A stretch of 64,000 nucleotides of DNA from Paraspadella gotoi (GCA_051294375.1 CM119271.1:6697632-6761631); one strand, 5' to 3'; positions 44,865 through 58,652 are shown, numbered from the stretch's first letter. Notes: a model not told the origin generated them from the sequence alone. A program made the numbers and translations.

Positions 44865-46094
44865 CTGAATTTGTTTCAAAAGTCAATAGGTCATCGCAGG
44901 AAATGGATTGTATAATTTTTCTAGTCCGCTAATTCTTCCGTCACCTGAATATTTTTGTCGGAGAAGTTCCTGAAATTTGACTGCGCAGGCGTAAACTTCG
45001 GGCCATTGGGCAATTCCTCCGGCGACGTTGTTATACGGATTGGCGGGATCCACGATCAGAGGTCGTTGCTCCATCACCTCCCATGGAACTTCGGCGGTTT
45101 TATAATTTTTTTCCCAAACATAACTCAATTTTTCCTTATCGATGAGGACTTCGAGAACTTGATTGAACCAAACCAACATATCGTATTTGGTTCCGGCCAA
45201 TTTCTTTTCATAAGTGTAGAGACAAAGCAGTTCGAGCAGATACGACGGGAATCGTACGCGATTGTACCTTGGCTTCACCTCCGTCTTAAACCAAAATTTA
45301 ACCAGGAGCATCAATTTTTTAAGGTTGTTATTGTTGGTGATATTTAACTTATCGCCAAGAAAATCCTTCTGCAACTCGGCCAAACTAGCTGAGAAATGAT
45401 CGGCAAACCTCATGCTGTGCTCCTGTTTGTGGAAATAGCTGAACACCGGGGCACCATCCCTTCTTTCGGGCGCCACACCGCAGTAGGCGTAGAGGTCAAA
45501 GGCGGGAATAATGTCGACGTCAATCACGTCTTCCGCTTTCTCGGAATCCTCGTCCGGAACCCCATACTCCATCTTAACCCCTCGCGAATGGCTGCAAGGG
45601 ACGAGCTTAAGATTGAGCAAATATTCGTTGTGATAATTGTAGAGCGGAATGAAGGTTTTGTCTCTCAGCTGAGCCAGCGGCACGGCATTTGTCTTTCTCG
45701 TCCAGTAATCACCTACTTTATTCCAGCAATAATAGAAACCGAACTTGTCCATCACGCAACGAATAATCTGCTCGCGCTTTTCCAAGAAATCTTGCGGATT
45801 TGACAGTCGGCCACCTTGCTTTTCTACGAAGCAAACTAGATCGACGTCGACGTGGCCTCTGACCGCGGTTCCTTTTGTCAGTGACCCGCTCTTGAAAATG
45901 CGTTTAAACGACCAAGGAAATTCACGCCCTTCATCGCCGCACATGTCCCGGTGCGATTGCAAAAATCGGGAAGTCTCGTCGACGGCTTTGTTCAAAAATG
46001 TTACGGTATCCCTACTCAGTTGAACATTATCGGAAACGAACTTGGTCAACTCTTTTGCGTTCGGAATGGAATCGAAAAACGAAGAAATCTCCAT
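44494..46094 (-). CDS. OAS: 2'-5'-oligoadenylate synthetase homologue with optional tail-anchored C-terminus
   Basis: Nucleotidyltransferase of the OAS class, which in vertebrates makes 2'-5' oligoadenylate on sensing double-stranded RNA. ATG at 46094. Active-site motif GSLTKGTAVRGHVDVDLVCF carries the two metal aspartates (human GSSGKGT...SDADLV). The third aspartate is in VDIIPAFDLY (human FDVLPAFDAL). The C-terminal OAS domain shows FPSYLLELLCLYTYE and RPLIVDPANPYNNVAGG. If unspliced the frame stops at 44883 after 403 residues. An 80-nt intron (44865-44944, CAG-GTGACG to TTCAG-GAAAGC) instead joins residue 383 to a 123-residue extension ending at 44494, with a hydrophobic segment (ALSYVAVGGVSAAVTAGICY) and a KGKKS end. 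Confidence 0.88.
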
Positions 46095-46534
46095 TCCCCG
46101 TCCAATTTTTACTCCGAGCTACAAATCAAAATAAGTGAGCGCAAAATGCACGTTATAAAAAGGGCAAACTCAAAATAACAAGAAAATTAAGAAAACCATG
46201 CCATTTATATGAAATAAATATTAATATTAAATGATACAATCGAAGATGACAAAAAATAAACAAATCACTATCTAATGAAATTACGCACAACATTGGAGAT
46301 GGTGAAAGATTATGAAGAACATTAAATGTTTCAAAATTATTTTCTGAAAACAATGATCGTGAAAAATACGTAGTACTTCCAACAAAGTTACAAACTTCGG
46401 GAAGGTTAAACTTAGTTTGTGAAGCTGGAGATTTTGTTTTTAGAATGAGACTGAATTAAAATTGATTTTTGTTAATTACAAATACAACGTCCATGCAAAG
46501 ATTAATTCTAACGACTTTAAATTCATCCAGTGTG
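46095..46534. other. Intergenic spacer, OAS upstream region
   Basis: 440 bp of AT-rich DNA between the OAS start and the ZC4H2 stop. I see no recognisable interferon-type or NF-kappaB-type element by eye and no other feature. Confidence 0.4.
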
Positions 46535-47625
<1,091 letters not shown>

Positions 47626-48141
47626 TTTTTTCCCAGAAATTTCCGATTTTGGTCAATACTTAAATTTTTTTCCTGAAAATATATAAATTTAAAAATAATC
47701 CTTAACACTAAAATGTTCAAACCATTTACCTCTAAATCTAAGGGGGGGGGTCTCTTTCATTAAATAAGCAATTACTCGTGACCCTTTACCCGAAGTGGCA
47801 AAGTAAAAGGGTTTGCAATTTTTTTTACGACTAATTAGGACAACTACTTTCGATGAAAACCAACCTCTACACATACCAATAAAATTAAAATAAACATCGA
47901 CTGGAGTAAACGAGCAACAATAATAGGCAAAAACATCAAGAATGATTATTTAACTTGATTTAGCATAGCAACGTCATTATGACTAGTAGGGAAGAATGAA
48001 ACTGGGAGAATCAATATCGATGACCTAATGAGAGAAGGTGACTCAATAGCGGTTAGCCGCCGATTAGAAATTAGTACCGCCAATTTAAAAAAATAAAAAT
48101 AAATAAAAATAAACAAATCCGAAGTTGGTTCGTTCTCCACA
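47626..48141. other. Intergenic spacer
   Basis: 516 bp of AT-rich DNA between the ZC4H2 start and the TRAPPC8 stop. No repeat or gene recognised. Confidence 0.45.
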
Positions 48142-51100
48142 TCAAGTAGAGGAGACAACAATAGTCCTGACCGACTTGCATTTTTGCAAGACGAGGCAAG
48201 AGGCCTGATTGAAAGGCTCTTGGCTCTTGAAGCCTTCCTCTTCGATCATCCACATCGGAGCCGCCCTCACAGTAAGGGAGCTAAGGTTGTAGAGTCCGAC
48301 GCGATCGAAGCAGGCGATTAACTCGATCTTCGCTTCTGTCCCGGGCGTTAGGCGTCTTTGCCTCACCATCGGCCCCACCCATGAAAAGGGCGACCAAGAG
48401 AGACTCGTGTTCCGATTAGCGGTAGACGCCCCGATACCGCCCGTAGCTTCCGATGACGCCGACTGAGCGTGACCGCCAGTTTCCACGACGAATCCTACGT
48501 CGCAGTCGGATAGGTTGATGATCGATATCAGGATGCGCGCCTTGCAAAATCGGACGGCGGCAAAGTCATGAACGACTCGGTGCGACGGAAACGACAGAGC
48601 GACGGCGAGAAGTTGATTAAGGCTCCCCGGTTTAAGGGTGTCGATCTCCGGCGGACTCTGTTTGCGACGCGAATGATGAATAACCGGTGGAAACACGATC
48701 GGAGGTTTGACTGACAGGTGAGTAGTGTCCGATCCTCCGCAAGGCCGGAAACGAACCAGATCGTCCAGGGAGTCCAGGGTCACGTGATGTTGTCCCATGA
48801 CTGACGAACAGTTACCCATCGCGTCCAATATTGCCGCCTTCCAGAGCACAGTGATAACGGAATCGATCGTCCTGGCCTCCGCGACTCCACGCAAGTTGGC
48901 CTCCCTTTCGATAAACGCTGCATTCTTGGGTAGTAACTCATTGATGCCGCGATGATCGGCGTTGACCGAATCAATGCGTTGCCGCCAGAGGGAAAACCGG
49001 GCAAAAGGAAAGCAGGTGGCGTCAATCTCGTCTCCGCTAACGACCACGCTGCTTCCGGTCGAGGATTCAACGTCGGCGCTCTTGTCGCCACTGAGGGTGA
49101 GCAGCAGGTTTTCGGCGGCGTTGAACGTCCCTCTCCCTGATGCCTCTCCGCGGACGCAATCGAGGAGCCTCAGGCGCCGCGAAAAGGCGGAAATCTGCAG
49201 GAGTTGAAATTCGACAGCCGCGTCAACGGCGTCGTCCGGAACTCGTCGCTGCCCGTTTGCGGCATTGTGCATTTCTAAGTCAAGAGCAACGACGCCACCA
49301 CTCGTTGTTGACTCTGACGAACCGATCTCCGCTTGGTTTTCCGCAAAATTTCCACGGGATGCGACTGCGACGAATTGAAGCGAGGGTCGAGAGACGAGAA
49401 TGGATTTGTGGTAAAGAACTCGATACGGTAATCGCGGGTGACGCCACTCGGCAGGTGCTTCGTAATAAAACATAATCTTAAAAGAATGAAGGCCCGGTTT
49501 GTCTGGGCCACGCACCCAAACCGGAACGAAGCAAGACTCGCTCGGACGCAGTGATTCCCCCGGCGAGTGAAGCTTTAAGCAGGGAGAATCGTTGGACGAC
49601 TGGGAAAATAATCGCCTCCAGTCAAGTTCGGAATGGTGACGAAGTTGATCCGCCTCGGCCTTTGAGGACACCAGCCGTTCTCCGAAAGCCACTACGTCTG
49701 GTAAGTTACTAACGACGGTGAGGTTTAAAAGATCCACGGCTCCTTTGTTTTTCAACTCTGCCACACAGAAATGCAGTTGGCCGCCGAGAAGAGTCTCCGG
49801 AAACGGAGGCTCAACGGCGTCGGAAGAATTGGAATTTGATGACGATGCATGAAACTTAAGCCCGAGACAAGGTTGTCGGCAAACCACTTCGAGGGACAAA
49901 CGCTTGTCCTCACCATACACCAAGCTCTTCTTCTCCGCTTTGGTGTTATTGAGTCTGGGTCCCCGACAGTAGAGACGTTGAAAACCGTTTATAGCCATGG
50001 ACGCGTAACCGCGTTTGAAGGAACTCGGCGACGACGAGCCAGTAGGCGTGAGGGCTGAAGAACCAGCAGCCGAGACCGCAGCTGCGATTTGAGACTGGGA
50101 AGTGGAACCCAGAGAGTAGTCTATGCCGGTCACAGTCAAATAACCGCGCCGTCGAGGCACCAGCTTTAAAACAACCGCTTGAATAGTTCCAGCCGGAAGA
50201 ATGAACTCCGGCAGAGTCTCTGCTTCAACGTCGATCGAAGAAGGGGCATCATCGGCATCCGGTGCAAGAGTAAATTCCCAGCGCAGACGAATGTCGCACA
50301 GAACGAGCGGAACTTTGAGCGGATTGGAGGCCTTAATCTGAAAGGCGATGGGTTCGTCGACGGCCGTGAGAGGGGACGAGTTGTTCGATGTGTTTCGCGA
50401 TAAGAGACGCACTTGCGGTTTGAACCCTAGCATCATGTTGGGCGGAAGCTTGCCATTCCCAGCGGCGTTCCGAACTAACGCTTCCTCGAGACGCGCCCAC
50501 TCCCGGCCTTCTTCTTTGGTCGACGTTAATTCGGAAAAGTCAACCGAGGAAGCGTTTCCGAAAAGGACAGCGGCCGAAGCCCTCTCCGCTTCGTCTCCAT
50601 CGCGACTCTGCGGAGAGAGGTAGGCTTGGGTCGAAGGGCAGCCGAGCATGACCTTCGTTTCATTCTGTTCGATGGTGGGAAGATGAAGCTCGATCGCTGA
50701 ATCGGAACCACTTGGAAGTAGCAGCTGTTTCATAACATAGAGGTACTCTTTCAAAAAAGCAGTTTGTTGATGAGGCGTTTGAACGCTGCGTTCGGTCAAG
50801 AGCTTCTTGAAGGCGGAAGCGGCGTCGTCGAGGTTTTTGAGGTTGAAAGACTGCCGGCCGATGGTAAAGTTAATATGGTCTTCGGCGGGAGACCATCCTC
50901 GGCCGCAATATACGCTCATAGCCGCTTCGTAGCACCTCAGGGCATGCTGCCGTTGCGAAGCCTTACTAAAGCGATGACCGGCCAAAATCATATGGAATGC
51001 GTATTTGCGCACCATGGGAGTTTTCATGGCGAGAAAGCAGTGAGCCGCCTGTTCTAACAAAACGGCGCTTCGGAGGTCAGAGTCCTCCGACGTCATCTTG

Positions 51101-53245
51101 ATGAACTGCATGGCGGCGTCAGTGTAGTAACGCTGGCACTTGAGCGCCTCCGTGGAAATCATGACGGCGCGAGTAGCGAGGCCTGGCATCTTGCAGGTAG
51201 AGTCGTATGTGGTGATAGCTTGTTCCATGTAGCGCGTTGGATAAGGTTGACGTGATCCCCCATTGTGATTGGACTGGTGTTGCATGAAGTGGCTCACGGC
51301 GGCCATCTCCAGAGCACCGGCATAAAATGGCCAAGCTTGGTCAGTCTGAAAGTCCTTTTTAGCAGTGTAGTAATGCTTGAAAGCAAGTTCATAGTTTTGA
51401 AACATAAAGCTGATATCGGCAAGTCGCCGCAACTGTAACTCAGGACCCTCGGGGGCATAGGGACACTGAAGCAAACCCGTTTGGCGAAGAGGGTTGGAGG
51501 AGTTGGGACCATTACTGGACCGGTTCCCGAATAATCCCCATTTTCGAGTTCCTTGAAATCTTCCAAGAAGACCTTGCCGAGAGGCGACCTAATTTATAAA
51601 TCAAAGCAATAGTTACAACGCATAAACTTGTAATATGTAGTTCGTTTACCTGTTCATTAAGGTTACGCATGGTTCTTTCCACCCAGGGGACCAAACCGCG
51701 AACACAAAATTCGTGAATAAAAATTTTGATTCGATCCTGGTCACTGACAGTGAGGCATAACCCATGGGGGACGTTTGACGTGGACGCCTCGACGCCTTGC
51801 GAGCTAAAAAAGCTGGATGATCGACGGAAGGATTCCTCGCCGTCGCCAAGAAACGTGGGATCGCACGAGAATGATCCAAAGCCTGCGGTAGATGAGAAAA
51901 GGATTTAAAGAAAATACTTAAGTAAATATAGTTTGTAAATTGGATTGGAAAAGGAATTAGACGATAGACGGGGAGAGGAAATGGATAAGAGAGGAAAGAC
52001 ATAATTTATTTTGTTATTTCTCAGACATAAATTTTATCTCACCAGAACCGGCGATCCTATCGTCATCCTCAACAGGTTGAGCTCCATTTGAATTGGAGAG
52101 CGGGTGATCCACGACGGCCCCGACAACTGCCATCCCGTCGTCGGCATCGGACTCGAGCACGTCAACGGCGACGTCGACGACCGTGTTAGCCTGCTCGGTT
52201 ACTCTGGAAGGCAGGCCGGCCAAGTCGAGATCGCTGCCACCGCAAACGCTGCGGCTGAGACTGCTGGAGTCGGCCTTCGAATCCGGCTCCGCGACAGTAA
52301 CAACGCCGTTCAGTGGGGACGTCCGTGCCGACGCCGACGAGACATTTTTCGACAAAAAAAGCGCCCAGGGATCGGGAAAGTTGTTGCCTTCTTCGACGAG
52401 AAAACGTTCCACGCTTGATGCCGGACGAGAGTTTATTTGCAGCAAATGGCAATTGGTGGCCCCGTAGGCGTTCTTCATGCTCTGATAGACGGACTCTGCC
52501 CTGCCTTGAGCCCCATCCGAAACGTCGTGGAGTAGGACGTAGTATTTGTAAGTGTTGGAGGAAAACCACTTGGGATAAGGACGAGGAGGCATCATCGTTT
52601 GAGCCTTGTGTTGATCGGCTGTGAGCCGATCGAAGGTCGCCATCGGGTCATCAACGCCGCTAGAGACCACGAACACGCAAGCGAGGAAGTGGCGGAGAAA
52701 CTCCGTATCGATGGGCCACTGGCAGCCAAGGAACGCCTCGCGAAAGGCATCGTACCATGGAGTTGCTCGGCAGATTTCAAATTGGTAGTCCCCCACAGAT
52801 AACGTTTCTCTGTCTGAAAGATTGATATTGGCAAGTTATCCTTGGAAGGAAAAAACCGAGTGTAAAATTACACACGAATAAAATTTTCGATAGCATTTTT
52901 TTTTTTAAATTCTTTTATCGTTTCTTTTTTAAAATAACCTGCATTTGGCGGAAGTCGAGTTTTTGCCACAACTTCGGATAAGACTTTCTTCGCGAGAGTG
53001 GCTTGTGGGGGTGGAGTAATGGTGTCCTTGATCGCGAGTTTTAGGTTACTGACGGTATAGGCATACCCGCTGGGGTCGCGCACGCTTATTTCCGCGTTGA
53101 GGCGACTGAATGGCTGCAACAACTCCACCAAAGTCAAATTGTTTTTAGCACAAACGACGTCACAGTCGTCGCTGCATATCACAGCGATGTGGGGACTAAA
53201 TGTGCTTTTTACAAACTCGTCGTAAGGTTGCAAACACTGAGCCAT
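48142..53245 (-). CDS. TRAPPC8: TRAPP complex subunit 8 (TRS85 homologue)
   Basis: Subunit of the TRAPPIII tethering complex, acting in ER-Golgi traffic and autophagy. ATG at 53245 (MAQCLQPYDEFVKSTFSPHI; human MAQCVQSVQELIPDSFVP). First exon to about 52940, then exons near 52030-52815, 51660-51890 and 48142-51590. Conserved blocks include YPKWFSSNTYKYYVLLHDVS, DPWALFLSKN, GLVPWVERTMRNLNEQ, LLQCPYAPEGPELQLRRLAD, LEQAAHCFLAMKTPMVRKYA and AEDHINFTIGRQSFNL, all recognisable in human TRAPPC8. The large last exon (about 1,150 codons) holds the Ig-like C-terminal half. Total about 1,530 residues, near the human 1,435. Confidence 0.93.
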
Positions 53246-54726
53246 TGTTTTTGTTTGCCTTTTAATGTGTTCGGAAGTTCTTTCACCTCTTCATGGTTCT
53301 TATTAACCTAACTTAGAATACTTTTGATATTTAAAAAAAATTTACATAATTGCGCGTGTATTAACCATACAAAAATCCATACAGAAATAGTTTTTGTAAG
53401 AACAACATTTTAATCATAAAGACGCTAACCAAACGCTGTGAGTCTGATATACTAATCAACCCTATGAAACAAAAAACACAAATGTGGCATCATAACATAA
53501 GGGCGAAGCTAAATATTGGAATCAAAGAATACAGAGGGTTTTTTAAAAAAATTAAGATGGGTAAGAATCCTTAAGTACATTTAAAACAAAATTTGTAGAT
53601 ATTGTATAATATATATATATATATATATAAACTGCAGCGACATGAATTATCGAGAAATAAAAATATAGTGATATAAATTGTAGGTTAAAAATTCTCGATA
53701 AAAATATAAAATCTAAAATTTCGTAACTCATAATTTTTTCGCATACCCAAAAATTTCAAGAAAAATTGGAAGGATGTTTCTCATAAGCATAAAATATCTG
53801 TACGAAAGCGAAGGTTATAGAATAGTCACCACAAAGATCATAAATGTATATAAAAATAAACCATCAAAATTTTTTTAACTCGCCCAAACGTATATTATGA
53901 AATTGGTATATTATGTTTCTAAAATGCTTCAAANNNNNNNNNNGAAACTCAATTGACGATAAAATGTTGATAACGTCAAATAAGATTGCGTAGAAAAAAA
54001 ATTCCGGAAATCAGTTTCTCAAATTTCAAACTAAACTTACATAATGAACCTTATCTTAAAAATGTTTTTTTTTTCAAAATACCAAAACAGTTAATGAGAT
54101 AAAATTAAATGCGACGTTTTAACATACTAACATAGTAACAATAAATTGGTGAGAGTAATTAAAAAAATATTACTGTTTGTATTTCAATAGCCAAAAGATA
54201 GCTAAATAATTTTCGGCACCTAGGACGTTTTTATTTTTTCTTCGTTGTCAAATACCTTTTAGTTTTACGTTATATTATATATGTTTTCTTTAATTGTCGG
54301 AAACAATTTATTTTTGTAAAAGAGAACAAGACCAAAATATGAGTTTGGTCTCAACAATTTACGAAGCCATAAACAAAGTAGGTTGACGGGTTAGGTGCCA
54401 TGCCGCCATGGAATGTCAAGTCTCCCGAAAAGGAAAAACTTTTGCACAGCGAAGGGCGACGTGATTCTTGCATCGGCGCGCAGCTCCGCGAGACAAATCA
54501 AGATCAGCACCTGTTTTCCAATGTCAACCAAAGCGACACGCGAGACGGATCGGAAGAGGCCTCCGGTTGCATCGTCGAACCAGAAGGCCTGAAAAAAAAA
54601 CACTATTAACGTGACGTGGAACAATGAATAATGGGAGAAGGAACTGGGTTTTTTATGATCAGAAATTATATATCACGAAGATCCTGGCGACGAAAGATCG
54701 ACGAACGACTGGAGAAGTGACGAGAG
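53246..54726. other. Intergenic between poly(A) polymerase and TRAPPC8
   Basis: AT-rich, with an (AT)n run at about 53610-53630 and a 10-base assembly gap. A GC-richer island at 54391-54609 is open on both strands (69 codons plus, 77 codons minus). A strong TTTTTTTTTCAG acceptor on the minus strand ends at about 54590, so it could be an alternative 3' exon of the poly(A) polymerase gene. Neither reading has recognisable homology. Confidence 0.4.
53934..53943. other. Assembly gap (10 N)
   Basis: Ten undetermined bases. The round number suggests a scaffold join of unknown true length. Confidence 0.99.
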
Positions 54727-57700
54727 TTAGCGAGCGACGCGCCCGCGGCCAGTGATGGTCGAGATGACAGAAATGTTTGACTCTGGATGCGAGGAGGACT
54801 CGGTTGGAGCCTTAGAAAAATTGAAGAGCGTTGCTAAACATTCTTATATTAGTTCCCGGTAAAAGTAGCAAAACTTTATTTTTACATGTTGACAATTTTA
54901 CAAGCGCCCGTAGAAATACGCTGTCATTTTCAAACAAGTGGTTATTTCATTGATTTTAAAATTTAGTTGAGTAGAAAATATTAAAACTATTTATGTGTTA
55001 AAATTTTATATTGATCAGTTAAGATATGCCTTGACAGAAAGTTAGTTGGCTTGTCAAATCGGGTTTCATTTTCCAATTCACTGTTTTTAAATTCAATTTT
55101 TTTTTGGAACTTTTCGCACTTTTTTAAACAAAGTATTTATTAAAATATTAACAATATTAATATCCTCAGAAAGCCCTTAAAAATATGAAGAGAATTATAT
55201 ACTTAAGAATACTGTAGTATGAAATTTAACTGGCCCAGCTTTAATTTAATTAGGATATTCAAAAACGAGACATCTTTTTAAAAATTAATAGCTGGAGAGT
55301 AAATTTATAATTTTTATCAAATTGTAATTGGCTATCTTAAATCTTTTTTTCTCAGGCTCTTTCATGATACTTATATAAATAATAATATTTTTGTTATAAT
55401 AATTTAAACAGGTCATATATTTTAAAAAAAGATTTAAAATTTAAAATAATTCACTTTTGACACTCTTACTTGAACCAAGGCTGGGCAGCTTACTTTTTAT
55501 GTTAGAGCTTTCATAAGTATATCAATCTCTTCATATTTTTAAGGGCTTTCTGAGGATATTAATATTGTTAATATTTTAATAAATACTTTGTTTAAAAAAG
55601 TTATAAAAGTTTCAAAAAAAAAAAAAGAATTTAAAAACAGTGAGTTTGAAAATGAAACCCAATTTGATAAACTGAGGCGACTTTCTATACTTAACTGATC
55701 AATATAAAATTTTAACACATAAATAGTTTTAGTATTTTCTACTCAACTAATTTTTAAAATCAATGAAATAACCACTGGTTTACAAATGACAGCATATTTC
55801 TACCGGAGCTTGTAAAATTGTCACCATGTACTTAGGAAGATCCATTGATATCATATAAAATTACATTAGATCTCAAGTGCAATATTACAAAACTGAAGAC
55901 AATTACGAACCTTAACTGTAAAACTTACGGCACGTTTAGAATTCAAAGTGGGGATGCTTTGACCTACGGTGGATATCGTCTTTATAGTTCTCGACTCCTC
56001 GCTTTCAGACTAAAAAACACAACAGAAGCATTGATTCATTTATAATTAAATTATAAACGCCAACTAATGCGTAGTAATGGTAAGGTGGGATGGTTAATGG
56101 TTATTTTAGTTCGTGTATGCACATCATCGCAGAGGAATCAAACTCAAGAAACCGGATCGGCGACGAAAGGAAAAGAAAGAAAGAGAAAAGAAAAGGAAAA
56201 GGAAAAGGAAAAGAATGAGAAACAAGTTGTCTCATCAAAAATACTTTTATTAGAATAATTTTAGGTTGGGTCACTTAGTTAAAACTTTCAAGTTAACTGA
56301 TTTTTTAAAATAATATTGGACATACAAAATAGGAAAGCATAAAAATTAGAAACCGATTAAAGAAAATCTACAATTATTTAAGGTAGGTGAAAATGAATTG
56401 TGCAAACTTATAATCAATAAAATTAAAACGATCTCATTTGGCCGTATCATAAAAAAAAAAAATCGTACCTGAAGACCGGTCTCTTTAGTCCTTTTGTGCG
56501 GCAGGTCCTCCGTCTCAATGACCAGTGACGGAGAATGAGCACGTTTTCCCGCTGGCGAAGTCACTGTCACCGTCTCTTCCTGCACTAACGCGGTAGAGCC
56601 ACCGTTAACGCTCGCCACGTTCGCCGGGGCGCCGGCGGGCGAATCATCTACTGGGGATCCGGACTTGGCCTGCTCGACTTCGTGGGGAGTCAAAAAGTCG
56701 GGCGCGCCTTCTAACGAGTCGCTGGTAAAGTCGATCTCCGTATCAGAGTTGCGCTGGGACGACTGAGAATGAGGCGAGTTTGACAGGGGAATGACGTCTT
56801 CGTTTCCCGTCAGCATGGGTCCCGGCTCTGGCCGCGCGTTTTTGGGAGGAGGTAAGTTGAGCCGCGACCGACCGCTCGTCGCCAGAGTCGGCGTCGGGGA
56901 CTTTCCCTTTCCAGTGAACAAGGATCCTGGATCGGTCTTGGAGCGTTGATGAGCGGCATTGACGGAATCTTTGAGTTGATTGACCGGGATGCCGCCAGAG
57001 CCGACGCTGTTTACGTTTTTTCTTTGCCTTATCGTCGGCACTATGTCCGGCGGAAGATACTCTGACAACTCCTTTCGTCGTACGTATTTAGCTTCGATTG
57101 TCATGCCTTCTTTAATGATGTTACTTTGGGTCCCTTGGCGATGGACTATATCCATGAAGGCTTTGATGTCGTAAGTGAGGTCTACGTTTAAACCGTCCGA
57201 TTTGTTAAACTGAAGTCCTATAAACCACATCGACGTGGTTAGAGGGCCGGAGGGCTCCGAAATATCTATCAATTCTGGATCTTCCTTCGGGGATTTAGAA
57301 CCTTCTGAGTGATCAGGGCCTTGATCATTGTCAGTAACATCCTGAACCTGGTCGTTATCGGCCTTAGGCGATTTTGACGGCTCTTCTTCATCCTCCTTGG
57401 TGAATTTGCGAACGTTTACGTGGGCTCGATTGATCACTGGATTCCGCTCGAGGTTGCCGACTAGGACGCGGATTTTGGATTCGACAAGTCCGACCCATTC
57501 CAAGTGATGCTCCGGGCTGCTTTTGGTCAGCAACACGATGAAATGCTTATAGCGAAGAAAAAAGTTAGGAGGCTCAAAAAGCTTGGACCATGTAGCTTTG
57601 TTCTCCTTTATGTCTTTGGTGATTTCTAGTCCAGTCTTAAATGCTTCTTCCATGATCGTTCTCGAGCTCACTGTGACATTGTACGTAGAATTTTGTTGAG

Positions 57701-58652
57701 GATACGCGGGCGTGATAATGGGCATCAAGTGAAAACGGTCTTGAAAATTGATTCTTGGGTCCCAAACGACGAAATTCAAGTTGAGCTGACTCTTGGTCAT
57801 TTCTTTCAAAAGAACGGGCGCCGGCCATTCCCAGGAAGAAAACACGAGAAAAAACTTGTGTACTATAGTAGAGGCCGACGCTTTGGGATACAACTGACAC
57901 GTTCGAGCGACTAGCATAGCCCACGAAACACCACCTAAAAAGCCCAAAACGTTGGAGTAAAGCCCGTGCCGTTTCGCCCAAAACTTAATGGCCCGCAGGG
58001 CCAGCCGAAAGGTCTCCACGTTCGGTACTAAATTGAGAATCTCGTCCGTGACGCGGCAACCGTTCAAACTCTTCACGCATCGTGGATCTAAATTTTTTAA
58101 AATAGACTCCGGCCTAAGATCAAGATCGTCGGGAATCGCGGGGAGAGCGAGGCGAGCGAAAAGAAGATCGATCTGGACCCCGTCGAAAACCATTTTAATG
58201 ACAGGAACGAAAGCGTCGGGAACGGGGTGAAGCTCTTGAACCTCGTCGCATCCTTTAAGAATTTCCATAAATGAACCAAAAAAGTCGGTTCGCTCCATGT
58301 GGCGAGGGGCGACGCAGAGCGAGTCAATATCACCCCCACGACTGTTAACGCCAAGTCGATAGGAGCCGAAGGTAAATATTTTTCCGCCTACGCTATCGGC
58401 GACGCTTGGCGGGATGTTTTTGAGAATGGACTGTTCTCGAATCCAATCCTTGACCAATTTGTTCAAGCGGTCCAAGACTTCCATCCGATGCGCCAACTCT
58501 TCGTCGGTTTCGAATATGTCATGGGGCAACAACGTTTCGACTAGTTGTTTTGTCAACTCCAAATCTATTTCTTTCGGACTGTCGTAAGAAAGGGCGGAAG
58601 TGATTCCGTACATGGGGAACTCTTTTGGACCGTGCTCTGAAGACGCCGACAT
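54727..58652 (-). CDS. PAPOLA: Canonical nuclear poly(A) polymerase (PAPOLA/PAPOLG type)
   Basis: Adds poly(A) tails to cleaved pre-mRNA in the nucleus. ATG at 58652; a single large first exon (56469-58652) encodes nearly the whole protein. The catalytic core is visible: FGSYRLGVNSRGGDIDSLCV with the first two metal aspartates, VQIDLLFARL with the third, then KFWAKRHGLYSNVLGFLGGV and PQQNSTYNVTVSSR. The RNA-binding domain has YKHFIVLL and MWFIGLQF. A Ser/Pro-rich tail holds basic motifs (GKRAHSPS, HKRTK). I add two small phase-0 exons: 55929-56009 (27 codons, GCC-GTAAGT donor) and 54727-54810, ending GRGRVAR-stop. These two are less certain. Which vertebrate paralogue it matches cannot be told. 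Confidence 0.9.
54883..55830. mobile_element. Long-inverted-repeat MITE-like element in last intron
   Basis: Two inverted arms of more than 300 bp (about 54883-55255 and 55470-55830) flank a spacer of about 210 bp. The ends read TACATGTTGACAATTTTACA on the left and, inverted, TACATGGTGACAATTTTACA on the right. If the outer TA is the target duplication this fits a Tc1/mariner-derived foldback element. No transposase frame is present. Confidence 0.7.

Noticed and set aside
44494-44886. Separate downstream gene starting with its own codon
   Set aside because: There is no ATG at the start of the frame and it overlaps the OAS stop; an in-frame 80-nt intron explains it as an OAS exon.
54755-54858. 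Plus-strand first exon (MVEMTEMFDSGCEEDS...) with a CCG-GTAAAAG donor, joined to a basic exon near 56128
   Set aside because: The same DNA read on the minus strand continues the poly(A) polymerase frame in phase 0 with good sites, so I prefer that; the plus-strand reading has no homology. Stranded RNA data could reverse this.
56067-56258. Lys/Glu-rich plus-strand frame
   Set aside because: Mostly a GAAAAG simple repeat; no independent support for coding.
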